From positions 1 through 9,330 of the forward strand of contig JAJCYL010000161.1 in assembly GCA_029262955.1 (NCBI GenBank): DNA of 9,330 nucleotides, given 5' to 3'. Made by a program: the position numbers and the translations under genes. The notes beneath the pieces were generated by a model. It searched no databases. It saw only the letters and a list, made by a program, of their open reading frames with translations, and had not been told where the DNA came from. Positions 6,508 through 9,330 of the stretch are shown here, piece by piece (position 1 is the first letter of the stretch; every line of letters starts with the position of its first letter). Source of the stretch: Cytophagales bacterium. Lineage in GTDB: Bacteria; Bacteroidota; Bacteroidia; Cytophagales; Cyclobacteriaceae.

Positions 6508-7836
6508 TTCGTTCGCCAAATTTGCCAATTCAGACCGCTCACCTTTTTCGAGCGTAACATGAGCATAAAGTTCATGATTTTGAAGTCTGTCTATTAAATA
6601 TGACAAGCCATTACTCTGTGCATCTAGATAAGGTGTGTCTATTTGATAAATATCTCCCGTGAATACGATTTTAGTATTTTCACCAGCTCTGGTTATGATG
6701 GTTTTCACCTCATGCGGAGTCAAATTTTGGGCCTCATCCACAATGAAAAATATATTGGAAAGACTCCGACCCCGGATATAAGCCAAGGGCTGAATAACCA
6801 ATTTTTCTTGATTCACCATTTCAGATATCCGGATGAAATCTTTATCTGTTTCCTTATATTGATTTTGAATAAATTTCAAATTATCCCAAAGTGGCTCCAT
6901 ATAAGGATTTAGCTTTGATTTAATATCACCCGGGAGATATCCAATGTCCTTGTTACTAAGTGGAACTATTGGTCGGGCCAGGTAGACCTGCTTGAAATTT
7001 CTTCGCTGCTCCAGTGCTGCGGCCAGTGCAATTAACGTTTTACCAGTTCCTGCTACTCCATTTATGGTGACCAACCGAATTTCGGGGTTAAGCAAGGCGT
7101 GAATGGCAAAAGTTTGTTCAGCATTTTTAGGTTTGATTCCATAGATAGATCGTTTCTCTACCTTTTCTATCATTTTCGTTGCCGAATTTTCAAAGGCAAG
7201 AATTGAGTTCTTTTCACTTTTAAGGATGTAGAAACCATTGCAAGCCGTCTTCTTTCTTTTTAAAATCCGTTTTCTGTCAATTCGATTGGACTTGTACAGA
7301 TCGTTAATATCATCTACAGTTACATCATCAACGACTGTTTTCCCGGTATATAAGGAGTTAATGTTCTTAATCTTACCCGTCTGATAGTCCTCTGCTGCAA
7401 GCTTTAATGATTTGGCTTTCAGCCTCAGATTAATATCCTTGCTCACAAGGATTACATTCCGGTTTTTCTCTTGCTCTTTTAAGGACAGAGCAGCATTGAG
7501 AATTTTATGATCTGGCTTGGGGTCATCAAAAATTTTCTCTGCATCAACTTCTGGCGTTGGATTCATTATGACCTTAAAGCTTCCTCTTGTTTTGCCATTG
7601 AGGGGGATCCAATCACTCAGCATGTGATCCTTTGCCAGGCTATCTATTAGCCTAATGAATTCTCTTGCTTCAAAGTTTTTTATATCATTCCCCTTTTTGA
7701 AATTATCTAACTCTTCAAGAACAGTAATCGGAATCCCAATATCATGCTCCTCGAAATTCATTATCGAATCATGAGAATATAAAATGACAGAGGTGTCCAA
7801 AACGAAGATCTTGGCGTCCTTCTTTGCTTTAACCAT
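6499..7836 (-). CDS. PIN domain-PhoH ATPase (PhoH2/YlaK type)
   Basis: The 445-residue protein fuses an N-terminal PIN nuclease domain (about 9-150) with a PhoH ATPase/helicase-like domain (about 235-440). The PIN acidic residues appear in place: Asp14 in VLDTSV, Glu41/Glu42 in VLEELD, Asp109 in KPDHKIL and Asp134 in VSKDINLRLKA. In the PhoH part, Walker A GVAGTGKT is at 260-267 and Walker B FFIVDEAQN at 363-371, followed by the FTGDIYQID segment near 392-400. Mycobacterial PhoH2 proteins of this architecture unwind and cleave RNA, so an RNA-processing role is likely; in some species they pair with a small antitoxin, but no such gene is visible in the 140 bp upstream. ATG at 7836 gives the normal family start. 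No Shine-Dalgarno sequence or consensus promoter was found. Confidence 0.95.
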   Translation of the reverse strand: MVKAKKDAKIFVLDTSVILYSHDSIMNFEEHDIGIPITVLEELDNFKKGNDIKNFEAREFIRLIDSLAKDHMLSDWIPLNGKTRGSFKVIMNPTPEVDAEKIFDDPKPDHKILNAALSLKEQEKNRNVILVSKDINLRLKAKSLKLAAEDYQTGKIKNINSLYTGKTVVDDVTVDDINDLYKSNRIDRKRILKRKKTACNGFYILKSEKNSILAFENSATKMIEKVEKRSIYGIKPKNAEQTFAIHALLNPEIRLVTINGVAGTGKTLIALAAALEQRRNFKQVYLARPIVPLSNKDIGYLPGDIKSKLNPYMEPLWDNLKFIQNQYKETDKDFIRISEMVNQEKLVIQPLAYIRGRSLSNIFFIVDEAQNLTPHEVKTIITRAGENTKIVFTGDIYQIDTPYLDAQSNGLSYLIDRLQNHELYAHVTLEKGERSELANLANELL

Positions 7837-7976
7837 GAAATGTCTGATTAGTACTAAACTGTGTTGAGATGAAATGTAGTAAAGCCCTACCCTTCATTAA
7901 GATCCGTGTAAAAAATGACTCTGGCTCGAACGGTTCTAATATAGATGTAATATCAGGAATAATCCCTCTTCTTTTA

Positions 7977-8624
7977 CTAAATATTTTTTAGTCTATATAA
8001 GTCTCCCTTTTCACCGGGTATAATTTCTAAAACTCCAGCTAAGACCAGCAGTATTAATGTGGAGGAAGCCGTCCGCATGGAAATATCAGCTGCAGCTCTG
8101 AAAGCATTCAAAGTGATACTATCCTCCATGTCTAACATTTTCATTAGGACCCCTTCTTTCTCTCCATAATGGAAACTAAAGTTCTTTTTGCTTCCATTCC
8201 TTCTCAATATTTGAGTCATTTCACGGCTTGCCCGAACTGTCCTGTCATTCACCCTAATATATGCTCTCCCATACTTGTCGACAGCCTTTTCTTTCGCATA
8301 GTAAGGCTTACGGCTAGCTGGCTTAACTGAGTAGCACAAGACAGATTTCTCTTGGGAAAGAGGGATCAATTCTTTGGTATATTTCATCCGGGGAACACAC
8401 AAATCTTCTATGGCCTTTTGAAGTGCAAAGTCATGTTCTTCAGGATTTCTTAACCCAGGTATTGCTCCATTGTCCTCTACTCCAACCAGTAAGTTTCCTC
8501 CAGCGGTGTTTGCAAAAGCAACCATCTCTCTAATTACCTTTTCGGGAAAATTGATCTTTCGCTTGAATTCTAGTGTTTGACTTTCACCACCAGCAACAAG
8601 CTGTTTGATGTCTGACACATTCAT
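7977..8624 (-). CDS. AlbA_2 (Schlafen-type) domain protein with C-terminal winged helix
   Basis: The 215-residue protein begins with an AlbA_2 domain (PF04326, once called AAA_4) at about 10-135. The motifs ESQTLEFKRK (14-23) and MVAFANTAGGNLLVGVEDNG (34-53) are diagnostic. The C-terminal part (about 155-213) reads as a winged helix-turn-helix: LMKMLDMEDSITLNAFRAA, then a recognition-helix-like segment and a YRLK end. Bacterial AlbA_2 proteins are usually annotated as transcriptional regulators, while related Schlafen domains in animals are RNases. Glu14 and Glu19, five residues apart, and Asp51 could correspond to a Schlafen acidic triad; this is an inference. The start at 8624 lies 5 bases after the stop of the AAA+ gene, so the two are almost certainly cotranscribed and perhaps translationally coupled. 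Confidence 0.9.
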   Translation of the reverse strand: MNVSDIKQLVAGGESQTLEFKRKINFPEKVIREMVAFANTAGGNLLVGVEDNGAIPGLRNPEEHDFALQKAIEDLCVPRMKYTKELIPLSQEKSVLCYSVKPASRKPYYAKEKAVDKYGRAYIRVNDRTVRASREMTQILRRNGSKKNFSFHYGEKEGVLMKMLDMEDSITLNAFRAAADISMRTASSTLILLVLAGVLEIIPGEKGDLYRLKNI

Positions 8625-8629
8625 ATGTT

Positions 8630-9330
8630 TTAATTAAGGTCAAAACCTTCCTCTTCTCCTCCCTCCATCTTATCCATGGAGAACATACTGCTTAACAGAT
8701 CCTTGAATTGAAGCCCCTTGGATAGCTGATGTTTGCTCAACATACTGAATTCAGCCAATCCGTGTAAGGCGAATTCCATTAAAAATTTCCTCATTTCCTC
8801 ACTTTGCCCTTTCTGATATTTGTTTAGCAGCTCCTCTAGTCCGGGAATTTGCTTTAATGCTTTAGCGTAATCTACATCTGATGAATCATTCAAAATATCG
8901 ACCATATTACTATCCCCAAACCAGTCTACCACTTTCTTGTAAGGGTTAGGTTTATCCTTATGTTTTCTTATCTCGTCAGGATTTGGAAAATAGTCCACAA
9001 ATAATGTTCTGATTGCTTTCCCAATTAGATTATTAGCTACAATCCCCGGGCCTTCCTGCTCTCCTTCGTATACCAATTCAACTTTGCCGGTTATTGCGGG
9101 TATCACCCCAACAAAGTCAGAGACTCTAATTGAGGTGGTCTTTTCATCATTAATTATTCGTCTCCTTTCAGCCGAGCTCATTAGGTTTTCATAAGCTGAT
9201 ATGGTTAATCTGGCAGATACACCGCTTTTCGCATCGACATACTCGCTGGCCCGAGCTTCAATAGCAATTTGTTCTATTAAATCCCTACACAATTCGTTCA
9301 GACTAATGGTCTTCTTTTGATCTTCCTTAA
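8630..9330 (-). CDS. Magnesium-chelatase-type AAA+ ATPase, C-terminal part, N-terminus beyond window edge
   Basis: The frame is open to the right edge, where it reads KEDQKKTISLNEL before the LIEQIAIEAR segment. A TTG at 9292 is therefore not the start, and 232 residues of a protein of roughly 500 are present. It matches the C-terminal half of the ChlI/BchI-related (COG1239-like) ATPases of Bacteroidota. SGVSARLTISAYENLMSSAERR is the lid region with its sensor-2 type Arg. VIPAITGKVELVYEGEQEGP, LIGKAIRTLF and an acidic tail (GGEEEGFD) follow. Walker A and B lie outside the window. These proteins are commonly called magnesium chelatase, but in organisms without chlorophyll they act more like MoxR ATPases that remodel a partner, often a VWA-domain protein. 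Here the next gene is an AlbA_2 protein, 5 bases downstream. Confidence 0.9.
   Translation of the reverse strand, partial: KEDQKKTISLNELCRDLIEQIAIEARASEYVDAKSGVSARLTISAYENLMSSAERRRIINDEKTTSIRVSDFVGVIPAITGKVELVYEGEQEGPGIVANNLIGKAIRTLFVDYFPNPDEIRKHKDKPNPYKKVVDWFGDSNMVDILNDSSDVDYAKALKQIPGLEELLNKYQKGQSEEMRKFLMEFALHGLAEFSMLSKHQLSKGLQFKDLLSSMFSMDKMEGGEEEGFDLN

Noticed and set aside
7837..7976. Gap upstream of the PIN-PhoH gene as site of a small antitoxin gene, riboswitch or terminator
   Set aside because: No coding frame of useful length, no strong hairpin with a T run and no consensus promoter is visible; the best -7 resemblance on the minus strand is TACATTTC.
9290..9292. TTG at 9292 as start of the chelatase-type gene
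   Set aside because: The frame stays open upstream to the window edge and the family has a large N-terminal ATPase part, so this TTG is an internal Leu codon.

Overview
The window looks like chromosomal DNA from a member of the Bacteroidota, probably of the Cytophagales/Flavobacteria type; a lower rank cannot be fixed from this sequence. The clues agree: base composition is moderately AT-rich, and none of the visible start codons has a convincing Shine-Dalgarno sequence. One intergenic gap carries a Bacteroidota-type promoter (TTTG, 21-bp spacer, TATGTTTG). One lipoprotein has a C-S-K-D-D start resembling the Bacteroidota surface-export signal. The best gene matches are also to families as they appear in this phylum. 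I see no mobile element, tRNA, rRNA or CRISPR array, and no gap between genes exceeds 140 bp.

Layout: the left part holds a leftward pair, truA (tRNA pseudouridine synthase) followed by an MsbA-type ABC exporter that runs off the left edge. Divergent from truA is a rightward DUF4136-type envelope protein. It meets, with an 11-bp tail-to-tail overlap, a leftward FAD oxidase of the monomeric sarcosine oxidase family. Divergent from the oxidase come three rightward genes: a membrane protein with a cytosolic or periplasmic zinc ribbon, a probable surface-exposed kelch-like lipoprotein, and a Bcp-type peroxiredoxin with its own promoter. The peroxiredoxin overlaps by 9 bp, tail to tail, a leftward PIN-PhoH ATPase. 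Further right, also leftward, lie an AlbA_2 (Schlafen-type) protein with a C-terminal winged helix and, 5 bp upstream of it, the C-terminal half of a magnesium-chelatase-type AAA+ ATPase cut by the right edge.

Most of this is housekeeping: tRNA modification, export, peroxide removal. Two parts are less well described. One is the tight AAA+ chelatase-AlbA_2 pair, beside a PIN-PhoH protein, which together could be an RNA- or stress-related module. The other is the membrane zinc-ribbon protein, for which I know no function. The ABC exporter has no ATG start: its frame is opened by the truA stop codon itself, and TTG is the best start. I found no strong evidence for a wholly new system; the chelatase-AlbA_2 pair is the best candidate to follow up.
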